DNA of 64,000 nt from Cryobacterium sp. (GCF_026786305.1 NZ_JAJAYI010000067.1:1-64000), one strand, 5' to 3'; positions 36,458 through 44,706 are shown, counted from the stretch's first letter. Program-made: numbers and translations. Notes: a model not told the origin generated them from the sequence alone.

Positions 36458-36997
36458 CTATCGAGTGGGACCAGAGTCGGCCGCGGCGAGCCGCCCGCGC
36501 AGGGCGGGCCAGCTCGAGGCGAAACCGGGATGGAGGGCGAGGAGGTCAACCGCATCTGCCGCCACCCAGCGCAGAGCTATGCTCTCCTGGTCGCTGATGA
36601 CGGGGTCAAATTCCTCCGTCGCCTCCACGACGACGGTCGTGTACGACCAGTATCCCAGATCGAGGAGGGAGGTGAATTTGAGCTGCACCAGGTGGGCGGG
36701 TACGCCGGCCTCCTCCCTGGCTTCACGCAGGGCGGCCGAGATCGCGCTCTCGTTCTCGTGACGGGCACCACCGGGCAGGCCCCAGGTGTCACCGAAATGA
36801 CTCCACACCGCCCGGTGCTGCAGCAATACGCCGAGGCGGGGATGGTACACGAGCAGTCCGGCCGCCCCGAATAGACCCCAATACCTGCGGCCATCGGGGG
36901 CGTGCACCCACGCATCGCCGCTGTCCCGGTTCGGGCCCGGCAACGGAACGGTGAACCCGCGTGCGTCACCCGCGTCAGCACCCCAACTCTCAGTCAT
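36458..36997 (-). CDS. NUDIX hydrolase
   Basis: 179-aa phosphohydrolase with a complete NUDIX box (GGARHENESAISAALREARE followed by EAGV, i.e. GX5EX7REUXEEXGU). The preceding beta strands read WGLFGAAGLLVYHP and QHRAVWSHFGDTWGLPGG, and a Trp/Ala-rich C-terminus follows. The substrate is not predictable (nucleoside diphosphate derivatives or nucleotide clean-up). The start is uncertain: ATG 36997 or GTG 37015. It ends 10 bp before the phosphatidyltransferase gene. Confidence 0.88.
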   Translation of the reverse strand: MTESWGADAGDARGFTVPLPGPNRDSGDAWVHAPDGRRYWGLFGAAGLLVYHPRLGVLLQHRAVWSHFGDTWGLPGGARHENESAISAALREAREEAGVPAHLVQLKFTSLLDLGYWSYTTVVVEATEEFDPVISDQESIALRWVAADAVDLLALHPGFASSWPALRGRLAAADSGPTR

Positions 36998-37053
36998 GCT
37001 CCAAGCATGCCCCACCCGAGCCCCGGGTAGCGCGAAAACGCTCGTCCGGTGAC

Positions 37054-37608
37054 CTAGATCGACATGATTGCGTGTACGGGGGCGGTGCCGAGACGCTCAC
37101 GTCCGTGCAGATCGGTGAGTTCGAGCACGACGCCGACGCCGGTCAGGGTGTAGCCGGCGCGTTCTATCAGGCGGCTCGTGGCCGCGATGGTGCCACCCGT
37201 GGCGAGAACGTCGTCGAGGATGAGGACCCGGGTGCCGGCTGGCAGCTGGCCGACCTCAAGCTCGAGCCGGGCCGAACCGTACTCGAGGTCGTATTCTTCG
37301 GTCAGCACGGTACCGGGCAGTTTTCCGCCCTTGCGCACGGCCAGGACGGCCGCATTGGCCGCGTACCCGACAGCGGCGGCCAGCAGAAAGCCGCGCGCCT
37401 CGATGCCGGCGACCGCGTCGAACTGGCCGCGATGCTGGTCGGCCAGGTCGTCGATGATCGCGCGAAAGGCGACGGCATCGGCGAAGACCGGATTGAGATC
37501 GCGGAACAGGATGTCCGGCTGCGGAAAATCGGGGTAGGAGGCCAGCAGAGCCTCGACGTGGTCGGCGGCCGATGACGACGAAGCAGAAGGCGTAGAGAGT
37601 TGAGTCAC
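37054..37608 (-). CDS. apt: Adenine phosphoribosyltransferase
   Basis: Purine salvage enzyme making AMP from adenine and PRPP. The 184-aa product shows the type I PRTase PRPP loop (VLILDDVLATGGTIAAT), the FRDLNPVFAD region and the flexible loop EEYDLEYGSARLEL typical of Apt. A Ser-rich extension of about 15 residues precedes the core. GTG start with a leaderless-type -10 element directly upstream. Confidence 0.94.
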   Translation of the reverse strand: MTQLSTPSASSSSAADHVEALLASYPDFPQPDILFRDLNPVFADAVAFRAIIDDLADQHRGQFDAVAGIEARGFLLAAAVGYAANAAVLAVRKGGKLPGTVLTEEYDLEYGSARLELEVGQLPAGTRVLILDDVLATGGTIAATSRLIERAGYTLTGVGVVLELTDLHGRERLGTAPVHAIMSI

Positions 37609-37614
37609 TGATTC

Positions 37615-37620
37615 AGCTTA
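37615..37620 (-). promoter_or_regulatory. -10 element of a leaderless promoter for apt
   Basis: On the minus strand TAAGCT is followed after 6 nt (GAATCA) by the apt GTG at 37608-37606; there is no ribosome site. Same spacing as at 16463, 19773, 43961 and 44706. Confidence 0.55.
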
Positions 37621-37654
37621 ATCGGCGCTCATACCCTGCGTCCGCCAACGTACG

Positions 37655-38236
37655 TCAACGGTGTGCGAACTGCGGTTGCAGCTGCAATGCCAGATCGAAT
37701 CCCGCATGCTCGAATGCCGCGTCCGGTCGCGGTATGACGGCAATCGCGCTCATCGCATCCAGAAAATGCACGACGGCCGCCTGTTGGTCAACGGTGAGCT
37801 CCAGAGCCGCCTGCAGCAGCTGAGCGTGCGTGCCCCCCAACGCGAGGCGCATCTGCTCGTGCGACGACTGCGTCGCGAACAGCCGTTGCGCGCGGCCGTC
37901 GTCAAAGTTCACCTCCCGGCGAATGTGACCGGAGACGGAGAGCCTGGAGAGGAGCTTCGCCGTCGACGCCGAGGAAATATTCAAGAATTTACTGAGGGAT
38001 GTGGGGCTGGCCACCCGGTGCTGGCGTTCGCAGTCGATCAGGTGCCGAATGGCCATCAGGTCAGTTTCGTTGATGTGCATCTCGGCTTGAGCACGATGAC
38101 GCAACGCGGTACCGGCCACCCGAAAGCGGCGCACGGCGCGCAGGACCTCCATGGCCAGGGGAACGCCTGTATCCTCGGAGTGGTACCAGTACGCCCCGTG
38201 TGTTGAGGGCGAACTCTCATCCTGGCGCATGGTCAC
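37655..38236 (-). CDS. MarR-family regulator, probable carotenoid repressor (CrtR-like)
   Basis: 193-aa winged-helix regulator of the MarR type. DNA-binding region: ETDLMAIRHLIDCERQHRVASP, NISSASTAKLLSRLSVSGHI and the wing RREVNFDDGRAQRLF. It is transcribed divergently from idi-crtE. In Corynebacterium glutamicum the divergent MarR protein CrtR represses the crt operon and responds to geranylgeranyl diphosphate; the same layout suggests the same role here. GTG at 38236 has GAGG 7 nt upstream; an in-frame ATG two codons later is possible. A CTAAC/GTTAG dyad lies in the shared promoter region. Confidence 0.8.
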   Translation of the reverse strand: MTMRQDESSPSTHGAYWYHSEDTGVPLAMEVLRAVRRFRVAGTALRHRAQAEMHINETDLMAIRHLIDCERQHRVASPTSLSKFLNISSASTAKLLSRLSVSGHIRREVNFDDGRAQRLFATQSSHEQMRLALGGTHAQLLQAALELTVDQQAAVVHFLDAMSAIAVIPRPDAAFEHAGFDLALQLQPQFAHR

Positions 38237-38255
38237 ATGGTAACCTCAATCGTCG

Positions 38256-38268
38256 CTAACTTGGTTAG
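38256..38268. promoter_or_regulatory. Dyad CTAACTTGGTTAG, candidate CrtR operator
   Basis: Perfect 5-3-5 inverted repeat in the 75-bp region between the divergent MarR gene and idi, 20 nt from the MarR start. A second small palindrome GGTAACC (38239-38245) contains a related TAAC half-site. MarR repressors bind such dyads over both divergent promoters. Binding itself is inference. Confidence 0.55.
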
Positions 38269-38311
38269 TTATTCGCAGCAGAATCAGCTTGTACCGAGAA
38301 GGGGAGCACAC

Positions 38312-38851
38312 ATGCAGACCGCCAACGCTCTTGATGAACACGTGGTCCTTCTCGATGACGAGGGGCGCCACATCGGCACCGCACCGAAGTACAGCATTCA
38401 CGGATCAGACACCGCGCTTCACCTGGCTTTCTCGTGTTACGTCTTCAATGCGCTCGGCGAGGTGCTCGTCACCCGTCGAGCGCTGAGCAAGAAGGCCTGG
38501 CCGGGCGTCTGGACCAATTCGTTCTGCGGACATCCGCTGCCCGCTGAACCCATAACGCAAGCCGTCGACCGCCGTGCCCACCATGAGCTGGGGCTGCAGA
38601 TCGACAATATCGACCTCGCCCTCCCCCTGTTTCGATATCGCGCCACTGACAGCGGCGGCATTGTCGAGAACGAAATCTGCCCGGTCTACCTGGCCACGAC
38701 CGACCAGGAACCGACGCCGAACCCCGACGAAGTGGCCGAGTACGCCTGGACCCGCCCGGCGAATCTGTACCGTGCGGTGACCGACGCGCCGTGGGCGTTC
38801 AGCCCGTGGCTGGCGTTGCAGGTGCAACAGCTGGACGGTTTTCATGCTTGA
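38312..38851 (+). CDS. idi: Isopentenyl-diphosphate delta-isomerase, type I
   Basis: Interconverts IPP and DMAPP, supplying the allylic primer for prenyl synthesis. 179-aa NUDIX-fold protein with the catalytic cysteine in TNSFCGHP and glutamate in ENEICPVY, plus the NUDIX-like stretch AVDRRAHHELGL. ATG preceded by AAGGGGAG at 5 nt. First gene of the carotenoid operon; its end overlaps crtE by 8 nt. Confidence 0.96.
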   Translation: MQTANALDEHVVLLDDEGRHIGTAPKYSIHGSDTALHLAFSCYVFNALGEVLVTRRALSKKAWPGVWTNSFCGHPLPAEPITQAVDRRAHHELGLQIDNIDLALPLFRYRATDSGGIVENEICPVYLATTDQEPTPNPDEVAEYAWTRPANLYRAVTDAPWAFSPWLALQVQQLDGFHA

Positions 38852-39890
38852 CACGGTCGCGGCCGGTGTCGAGACCGAACTGGCCCGGTTTTTTGCCGCG
38901 GCACGCCTGCGCGCGAGCGACTACGGTGAACACTATGTGGCCCTCTGGGATTCCCTTGAGCAGGCCAGCAGCGGCGGCAAACGGGTGCGGCCGGCCCTGG
39001 TTCTGGCGGCTTATGCCGGTTTCGGCGGGCGCGACCAGGCCCTCGTGGCACCGGTAGCCGTGAGCTTTGAACTACTGCACACGGCGTTTTTGATTCACGA
39101 CGACGTCATCGATCGTGACTTGACCCGGCGCGGCGTAGCGAACATCGCCGGCCGGTTCAACGACCGCGCCCTGGCGCACGGCGCCGCCGCCGACCAGGCC
39201 GGAGTCTGGGCCGCGGCCGCGGCCATTCTCGCGGGCGATCTCGCGCTCAGTGAAGCACATCGCGCGCTGGCCAAACTCCCGGTCGACGTGCACACCCGGC
39301 TGCGGCTGCTGGACCTGCTCGACCGTGCGGTATTCGTCTCGGCGGCTGGGGAGCTGGCCGACGTCACGAACAGCTCGGCGCGGCATCCGCTCACCGTGGC
39401 CGAGGTCGTGACCACGTTGGAGAACAAAACCGCCGTGTATTCCTTTGAAGCGCCGTTGCAGGCCGGGGCCGTGCTGGCCGGGGCGTCGGCCGAGGCGATC
39501 CGTCTGCTCGGGCGCTACGGCCGGCTCATCGGGGTGGCATTTCAGCTGACCGACGATCTGCTCGGAGTGTTCGGCGACCCGGCGAAGACCGGCAAGAGCG
39601 TCACGGCCGACCTGCGGGAGGGCAAGCAGACCGCGCTGATCGCCCACGCCGGCGGTACCGCGAGCTGGTCGCTGATTGCGCCGTACCTCGGCAAGGTCGA
39701 CCTGAGCGATGAGGAAGCCGAACGCGCCAGAGAGCATCTGCTTGCCTGCGGGGCGAAGGCGGCAGCCGAGGGACTCGCCTATGACCATTCCCGGCTGGCG
39801 GTCGACGCTCTCGACCCGGCGATCATTCCCGCAGGCCTGCGGACGAGCCTGACCGAACTGGCCGATGCCGCAGTGAATCGGTCACGCTGA
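38844..39890 (+). CDS. crtE: Geranylgeranyl diphosphate synthase CrtE
   Basis: Prenyl diphosphate synthase supplying C20 GGPP to phytoene synthase. The 348-aa product has the first aspartate-rich motif IHDDVIDRDLTRRG, the second region FQLTDDLLGVFGDPAKTGKS and ADLREGKQTALI. It lies between idi and crtB with overlaps on both sides. It is clearly paralogous to the synthase at 16475 but lacks that protein's Ala-rich insertion. Confidence 0.93.
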   Translation: MLDTVAAGVETELARFFAAARLRASDYGEHYVALWDSLEQASSGGKRVRPALVLAAYAGFGGRDQALVAPVAVSFELLHTAFLIHDDVIDRDLTRRGVANIAGRFNDRALAHGAAADQAGVWAAAAAILAGDLALSEAHRALAKLPVDVHTRLRLLDLLDRAVFVSAAGELADVTNSSARHPLTVAEVVTTLENKTAVYSFEAPLQAGAVLAGASAEAIRLLGRYGRLIGVAFQLTDDLLGVFGDPAKTGKSVTADLREGKQTALIAHAGGTASWSLIAPYLGKVDLSDEEAERAREHLLACGAKAAAEGLAYDHSRLAVDALDPAIIPAGLRTSLTELADAAVNRSR

Positions 39891-40798
39891 TGGGCCCCCT
39901 GCGAGCGATGGCTCGAACGAGTGGAAACCACACCAACCTGAACAAGTACGCACAGACGGCTCGGGCCAGCTCGACGACGGTCATCGGCCACTACTCCACC
40001 TCGTTTGGACTCGCCGCCCGGCTGCTCGACGCCCGGGTGCGCACACCTGTGCGCACGATCTATGCCCTCGTGCGCATCGCCGACGAGATCGTCGATGGAG
40101 CCGCCACCGAGGCCGGTGTCTCGATTGAGGAACAGCGACAGCTGCTCGACGAGCTCGAACGTGAGACCGAGCGGGCGATTGTGCGCGGCTACAGCACCAA
40201 TCTCGTGGTGCACGCCTTCGCCGCGACAGCCAGGCAGTGCGGCATCGACTCCAGCCTGATCGCGCCCTTCTTCGCCTCGATGCGCCGCGACCTCGACCCG
40301 GCACCGTTCACCGTGCAGGGGGTCGCCGAGTATATTTACGGATCCGCCGAAGTGATCGGGCTCATGTGCCTGCGCTGTTTCCTGCACTGGTCGCCGCGCA
40401 GCGATGCTGAGGTCGGCGTACTCGAGGACGGTGCCCGCCACCTCGGCGCCGCATTTCAGAAGATCAATTTTCTCCGCGACCTGTCCTGCGATCGTGAGCT
40501 GCTCGGCCGCAACTACTTTCCCGGCATCGACCCGCTCACACTCAGCGAACAGCAGAAGAACGTGATCCTCGACGACATCGACGCCGATCTGGGCATTGCC
40601 AGCGCTGTTCTGCCGTTGCTGCCGTCCGGCTGCCGCCGCGCCGTGGCCGCCGCGCAGGGCCTGTTCACCCGGCTGTCCCAGCGCCTGCGGGCGACCCCGG
40701 CCGACCAGCTACTGCGCTCCCGCATTCGGGTGCCGGATGGAGAAAAACTGATGATCGCCTTGACCTCTACCCTCGGCCACGGTGCGTGGAAGCGATGA
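39890..40798 (+). CDS. crtB: Phytoene synthase CrtB
   Basis: Head-to-head condensation of two GGPP to 15-cis-phytoene. The 302-aa protein has the squalene/phytoene synthase aspartate motifs (ALVRIADEIVDG; then GAAFQKINFLRDLSCDREL and the RNYFPG segment). It overlaps crtE by one base and crtI by four. ATG at 39890. Confidence 0.94.
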   Translation: MGPLRAMARTSGNHTNLNKYAQTARASSTTVIGHYSTSFGLAARLLDARVRTPVRTIYALVRIADEIVDGAATEAGVSIEEQRQLLDELERETERAIVRGYSTNLVVHAFAATARQCGIDSSLIAPFFASMRRDLDPAPFTVQGVAEYIYGSAEVIGLMCLRCFLHWSPRSDAEVGVLEDGARHLGAAFQKINFLRDLSCDRELLGRNYFPGIDPLTLSEQQKNVILDDIDADLGIASAVLPLLPSGCRRAVAAAQGLFTRLSQRLRATPADQLLRSRIRVPDGEKLMIALTSTLGHGAWKR

Positions 40799-42402
40799 CG
40801 CGCACCATCGTGATCGGCGGCGGTATCGCCGGTCTGGCCAGCGCCGCCCTGCTCGCCCGGGACGGCCACGACGTCACCCTGCTGGAATCCCGCGCCGAAC
40901 TCGGTGGACGAGCCGGTCAGTGGAGCAGCGATGGTTTTCGTTTCGACACCGGGCCGTCCTGGTACCTCATGCCGGAGGTGTTCGAGCATTTCTACCGACT
41001 GTTCGGCACGACCGCCGCCGAACAGCTCGACCTCGTGAAACTGGATCCCGGCTACCGCGTGCACTTCGAGGGGGATCCGGATGCAATAGATATCCGGGCG
41101 GACCGGGCCGCGAACATCCGCTTGTTTGACAGTGTGCAGCCGGGGGCCGGGCGGGCGCTCGACCGCTACCTCGATTCGGCGATCGACACCTATGACATGG
41201 CCGTGAAAAGGTTTCTGTACTCGAGCTTTGAATCATTTCGCCCGCTCCTGGTGCCCGACGTGCTGCGGCGCCTCGGTCGGCTGGCCCGCCTGCTGCTGCA
41301 GCCGCTCGACAAATTTGTTGCCGGATATGTGAGCGACCCCCGGCTGCGTCAGATCCTCGGGTACCCCGCCGTATTCCTGGGTTCAGCGCCGAACCTGACA
41401 CCGTCGATGTACCACCTGATGAGCCATCTCGACCTGGCCGACGGGGTGCTCTACCCGCAGGGCGGGTTTGGAACACTGATCGACAGCATCGCCGCGATCG
41501 CCCGTGCCGAGGGCGTGCGCATCGTCACGGAGGCCACGGTCACGGCCATTCGCGTCACCGGCCAGAAAGCCGTGGCCGGTGTGAATTACGACGACGCCAA
41601 CGGCACGTCACAGCAACTCGACGCCGACGTCGTGGTGTCGGCCGCTGACCTGCACCACACCGAAACCGAGCTGGTCCCGGCCGACCTGCAGACCTACCCG
41701 GAGCGCTGGTGGGACAAACGCCTGTCGGGTCCTGGAGCGGTGCTCGTGATGCTCGGCGTGAGCGGCCAACTCCCACAGCTGCAGCACCACACACTGTTCT
41801 TCACGACGGACTGGGGCAAGAATTTCAGCCAGATCTTTGGCAAACAGACCTCCGTCCCGTCGCCGGCCTCGCTCTACGTCTGCATGCCGAGTGCCACGGA
41901 CGCGTCGGTGGCACCGGCCGGGGACAGCAACCTGTTTATGCTCGTGCCGGTGCCGGCCGATGTGACCCTCGGCGGCGGCGGCATCAACGGGGCCGGATCG
42001 AAAACGGTTGAATCGATAGCGGATGACGCCATCGCGCAGGTCGCCCAGTGGGCCGGCATTCCCGACCTCGCCCAACGCGTCACGGTGCGGCGCACGGTCG
42101 GGCCCGGCGACTTCGCCGACGACCTGAACAGTTGGAAGGGTGGCGCCCTCGGCCCGGCACACACCCTCCGGCAGAGCGCCTTCATGCGCGGGTCGAACAA
42201 ATCCAAGAAGATTGCCGGCCTGTACTATTCCGGCGGCACCACCATTCCCGGGATCGGCCTGCCGATGTGCCTGATCAGCGCCGAGATTCTACTCAAACGG
42301 CTTCGCCACGACACCAGCACCGGACCGTTGGCCGAGCCGCTGCGTTCCAGCCCCGCCGGTAAAACTGCAAACCCACTGGAGTCTGCGCCGAATCGGTCGT
42401 GA
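40795..42402 (+). CDS. crtI: Phytoene desaturase CrtI
   Basis: FAD-dependent desaturase converting phytoene to lycopene in four steps. The 535-aa protein has the dinucleotide-binding motif TIVIGGGIAGLASAALLARDGHDVTLLE, GGRAGQW, and the C-terminal bacterial-type desaturase signature region (YYSGGTTIPGIGLPMCLISAE). The ATG overlaps the crtB stop (ATGA). Confidence 0.95.
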   Translation: MTRTIVIGGGIAGLASAALLARDGHDVTLLESRAELGGRAGQWSSDGFRFDTGPSWYLMPEVFEHFYRLFGTTAAEQLDLVKLDPGYRVHFEGDPDAIDIRADRAANIRLFDSVQPGAGRALDRYLDSAIDTYDMAVKRFLYSSFESFRPLLVPDVLRRLGRLARLLLQPLDKFVAGYVSDPRLRQILGYPAVFLGSAPNLTPSMYHLMSHLDLADGVLYPQGGFGTLIDSIAAIARAEGVRIVTEATVTAIRVTGQKAVAGVNYDDANGTSQQLDADVVVSAADLHHTETELVPADLQTYPERWWDKRLSGPGAVLVMLGVSGQLPQLQHHTLFFTTDWGKNFSQIFGKQTSVPSPASLYVCMPSATDASVAPAGDSNLFMLVPVPADVTLGGGGINGAGSKTVESIADDAIAQVAQWAGIPDLAQRVTVRRTVGPGDFADDLNSWKGGALGPAHTLRQSAFMRGSNKSKKIAGLYYSGGTTIPGIGLPMCLISAEILLKRLRHDTSTGPLAEPLRSSPAGKTANPLESAPNRS

Positions 42403-42716
42403 GTGTTCTGTACCTGCTGACACTGCTGGTCTCGCTTGCCGGTATGACGCTGCTGGACTGGCGCTATCGACTGTTCTTCTGGCACTCTCCCCGGCGTGCG
42501 GCCCTCGTGCTCGGCATCGGAGTGCTCTTCTTTCTCGGGTGGGACCTGCTCGGCATTGGCCTGGGCATCTTCTACCGCGGCGAAACGGCGCTGATGACCG
42601 GGCTGCAGCTGGCGCCGGAACTGCCGCTGGAGGAGTTCTTCTTTCTCACCTTTCTCTGTTATTTGACCATGAATCTCGTGCAGGGTGCCGGGCTTGTGCT
42701 CCAGCGGCAGGCCTGA
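42399..42716 (+). CDS. crtYe: Heterodimeric carotenoid cyclase subunit CrtYe
   Basis: Small membrane protein, one half of the C50 carotenoid cyclase. 105 aa with three predicted helices (YLLTLLVSLAGMTLLDW, AALVLGIGVLFFLGWDLLGI, FFFLTFLCYLTMNLVQGAG) and the conserved PLEEFFF motif of lycopene cyclase domains. GTG start overlapping crtI by 4 nt. Acts with the next gene product on the elongated lycopene. Confidence 0.9.
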   Translation: MSVLYLLTLLVSLAGMTLLDWRYRLFFWHSPRRAALVLGIGVLFFLGWDLLGIGLGIFYRGETALMTGLQLAPELPLEEFFFLTFLCYLTMNLVQGAGLVLQRQA

Positions 42717-42717
42717 G

Positions 42718-43038
42718 ATGACCTACCTCGTCCTCAACGCGGTCTTTCTCGCCGTGACCGCGCTCGTGGCCGTCGTGGCCCTGGTGCGCCGCACGATTTC
42801 AGCGCGTGTCGTGGCGGCTGTGGCCGTTGCCCTCGGACTGACCCTGCTGCTCACGGCCGTATTCGATAACCTGATGATTGGGGCTGGACTGTTCAGCTAC
42901 GACCCGGAGCACATTTCGGGCCTGTTCATCGGTCTCGCTCCGATCGAAGATTTTGCCTACCCGCTCGCCGCGGCGATTCTGCTTCCGTCGCTGTGGGTGC
43001 TGCTTGGCCGTACCACGTTAGGACGAACGGATGACTGA
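42718..43038 (+). CDS. crtYf: Heterodimeric carotenoid cyclase subunit CrtYf
   Basis: Second half of the C50 carotenoid cyclase. 106-aa membrane protein with the matching motif LAPIEDFAYPL and three helices. ATG one base after the crtYe stop; an in-frame ATG further upstream lies inside crtYe and lacks family similarity. Whether the heterodimer forms epsilon (decaprenoxanthin), beta (C.p. 450) or gamma (sarcinaxanthin) rings cannot be settled from these residues. Confidence 0.9.
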   Translation: MTYLVLNAVFLAVTALVAVVALVRRTISARVVAAVAVALGLTLLLTAVFDNLMIGAGLFSYDPEHISGLFIGLAPIEDFAYPLAAAILLPSLWVLLGRTTLGRTDD

Positions 43039-43927
43039 GCTCGGCACGGCGTCATGGAAGACCCGGCAGGTCGTATTGTCGTCCCGGCCGCTCAACTGGA
43101 TCAACACGGCGTTTCCCTTCGCAGCGGCCTACATGGTGACCACCGGGCGCATCGACGCGCTGCTGATCGTTGGCACACTGTTCTTTCTGGTTCCGTACAA
43201 CCTGCTGATGTACGGCATCAACGATGTCTTCGATTACGAGTCCGATCTGCGTAATCCGCGAAAAGGCGGTGCTGAGGGGGCGCTGCTGCACCCCGCGCTG
43301 CACCGAACGGTGATTGCCGCAGGGGTTCTGAGCGTGGGGATTGTGGGCGGGGCGATGGTCGTGTTGGCGGGGGCAGGGCATCCGCTCTCGTGGGCGGTCC
43401 TCGCCGTGAGCCTGTTCGCGGTCGTGGCGTATTCGGTGAGCGGGCTGCGATTCAAGGAACGACCGATTCTGGACTCGATCACCTCGAGCACCCACTTTGT
43501 CAGCCCCGCCGTCTACGGCCTCGTGGTGGCCGGCGCCACCGTCAACTTTGGGCTGATCGCCCTGCTCGCGGCGTTCTTTCTGTGGGGCATGGCCAGCCAT
43601 GCCTTCGGCGCGGTGCAGGACGTCGAGCCGGACCGTCACGCGGGAATTGCGTCGATCGCGACGGCCCTCGGTGCCTGGCCGACCGTGCGGCTCGCGATAA
43701 CCTTCTGGACCCTCGCTGGCCTGTTCATGCTGGTGACGCCATGGCCCGGGCCGCTCGCCGCGGTGCTGTCCGTACCCTATATTCTCGCGGCGCTGCCGTT
43801 TTGGTCGGTCGGTGACGAACAGTCGGAAAGTGCCAACCGGGGCTGGAAACGTTTTCTCTGGCTCAATTTCTTCACCGGCTCTCTGGTATCCCTGCTGCTG
43901 ATCTACTGGGTGCAGCAGGGCGCCTGA
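43031..43927 (+). CDS. crtEb: Lycopene elongase CrtEb (UbiA-family prenyltransferase)
   Basis: Membrane prenyltransferase adding C5 units from DMAPP to both ends of lycopene, giving flavuxanthin-type C50 precursors. 298 aa, about eight helices. The first aspartate motif is YGINDVFDYESDLRNPRKGG and the second VQDVEPDRHAGIASIATALG. Last gene of the crt operon, overlapping crtYf by 8 nt. Confidence 0.92.
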   Translation: MTELGTASWKTRQVVLSSRPLNWINTAFPFAAAYMVTTGRIDALLIVGTLFFLVPYNLLMYGINDVFDYESDLRNPRKGGAEGALLHPALHRTVIAAGVLSVGIVGGAMVVLAGAGHPLSWAVLAVSLFAVVAYSVSGLRFKERPILDSITSSTHFVSPAVYGLVVAGATVNFGLIALLAAFFLWGMASHAFGAVQDVEPDRHAGIASIATALGAWPTVRLAITFWTLAGLFMLVTPWPGPLAAVLSVPYILAALPFWSVGDEQSESANRGWKRFLWLNFFTGSLVSLLLIYWVQQGA

Positions 43928-43960
43928 CTGGAAAGTTCCGGCCAGCCGGAGTCAGGCCAG

Positions 43961-43966
43961 TAGAGT
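43961..43966 (+). promoter_or_regulatory. -10 element of a leaderless promoter for the S4 protein
   Basis: TAGAGT, 6-nt spacer GAATGG, then the ATG at 43973. The spacer contains an overlapping ATG (43969, out of frame). No ribosome site at a normal distance. Confidence 0.6.
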
Positions 43967-43972
43967 GAATGG

Positions 43973-44341
43973 ATGGAGCTCACTTCCGCCCGGGTCGATA
44001 GCTGGTGCTGGGGAGTGCGCCTGTTCAGGACCCGCTCGATGGCCACGGCCGCCTGCCGCGCCGGGCACGTGAAGGTCAATGGCGACAAGGCTAAGGCCGC
44101 GCAGGCCCTGCACGTCGGCGATGAGGTGCGGGTGCGCTCCGACGGCTTCGACCGGGTGCTGATCGTGTCGCGCCTCGTGGTCAAACGGGTCGGGGCCGTC
44201 GTTGCCGCCGGCTGCTACGTCGACAAGACTCCCCCGCCGCCGCCGCGCGACGAGGTGGCCCTGGTTCCCATGCGCGACCGGGGTGCCGGGCGGCCGACTA
44301 AGCGCGAGCGCCGGGAGATCGACGAGCTGCGCGGGCATTAG
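43973..44341 (+). CDS. S4-domain RNA-binding protein (Hsp15/RqcP-like)
   Basis: 122-aa protein with an N-terminal S4 RNA-binding domain (RVDSWCWGVRLFRTRSMATAA then GHVKVNGDKAKAAQALHVGDEV) and a basic C-terminal tail (GAGRPTKRERREIDELRGH). Members bind ribosomes or the 50S-peptidyl-tRNA complex in heat shock and ribosome rescue (Hsp15, RqcP/RqcH pathway). The exact role here is inferred. Monocistronic, convergent with csrA. Confidence 0.88.
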   Translation: MELTSARVDSWCWGVRLFRTRSMATAACRAGHVKVNGDKAKAAQALHVGDEVRVRSDGFDRVLIVSRLVVKRVGAVVAAGCYVDKTPPPPPRDEVALVPMRDRGAGRPTKRERREIDELRGH

Positions 44342-44361
44342 CACGCGGCGATACCCGTTTT

Positions 44362-44694
44362 CTACTCAGAATCACCGTGTGAACCCGGACTCTCGGTAGC
44401 GGGCGCAGCGGCTTGTGGGCTCGCGTCGGCCTGGGACTGGCGGGAGTGGGCCGATTGCAGGCCGGCCACAATGCCCAGGGAGCGCTTGATGCGGTTCGCG
44501 GCGTCATCGTCGGCCGCGCTTGCCGCCTGGTTCGCCTCGATCACGGCGCGAACGACCTCATCGCGCTGAATCTTCACCCCTCGGGGGGCGTCGATTCCGA
44601 TGCGCACGCTGTCGCCGCGGGCGTCGAGCACGGTGATGACGATGTCGTCACCGATGAGGATCTTCTCCCCCAGTTTGCGTGTCAGAACCAGCAT
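44362..44694 (-). CDS. csrA: Carbon storage regulator CsrA with C-terminal extension
   Basis: Dimeric RNA-binding post-transcriptional regulator that binds GGA motifs in mRNA leaders; in Gram-positives it represses flagellin translation and is antagonised by FliW. The N-terminal 62 residues are canonical (MLVLTRKLGEKILIGDDI, VRIGIDAPRGVKIQRDEV). The 110-aa protein has about 45 extra residues, low-complexity and Ala/Ser/Gln-rich. No fliW is in the window. Last gene of the flagellar operon, with a possible leaderless promoter of its own. Confidence 0.93.
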   Translation of the reverse strand: MLVLTRKLGEKILIGDDIVITVLDARGDSVRIGIDAPRGVKIQRDEVVRAVIEANQAASAADDDAANRIKRSLGIVAGLQSAHSRQSQADASPQAAAPATESPGSHGDSE

Positions 44695-44700
44695 CGTGCC

Positions 44701-44706
44701 AGCCTA
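44701..44706 (-). promoter_or_regulatory. -10 element of a possible leaderless promoter for csrA
   Basis: On the minus strand TAGGCT, 6 nt (GGCACG), then ATG at 44694. It is identical in hexamer and spacing to the promoter before the gene at 16475, so csrA may be expressed apart from the flagellar operon. Confidence 0.5.
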
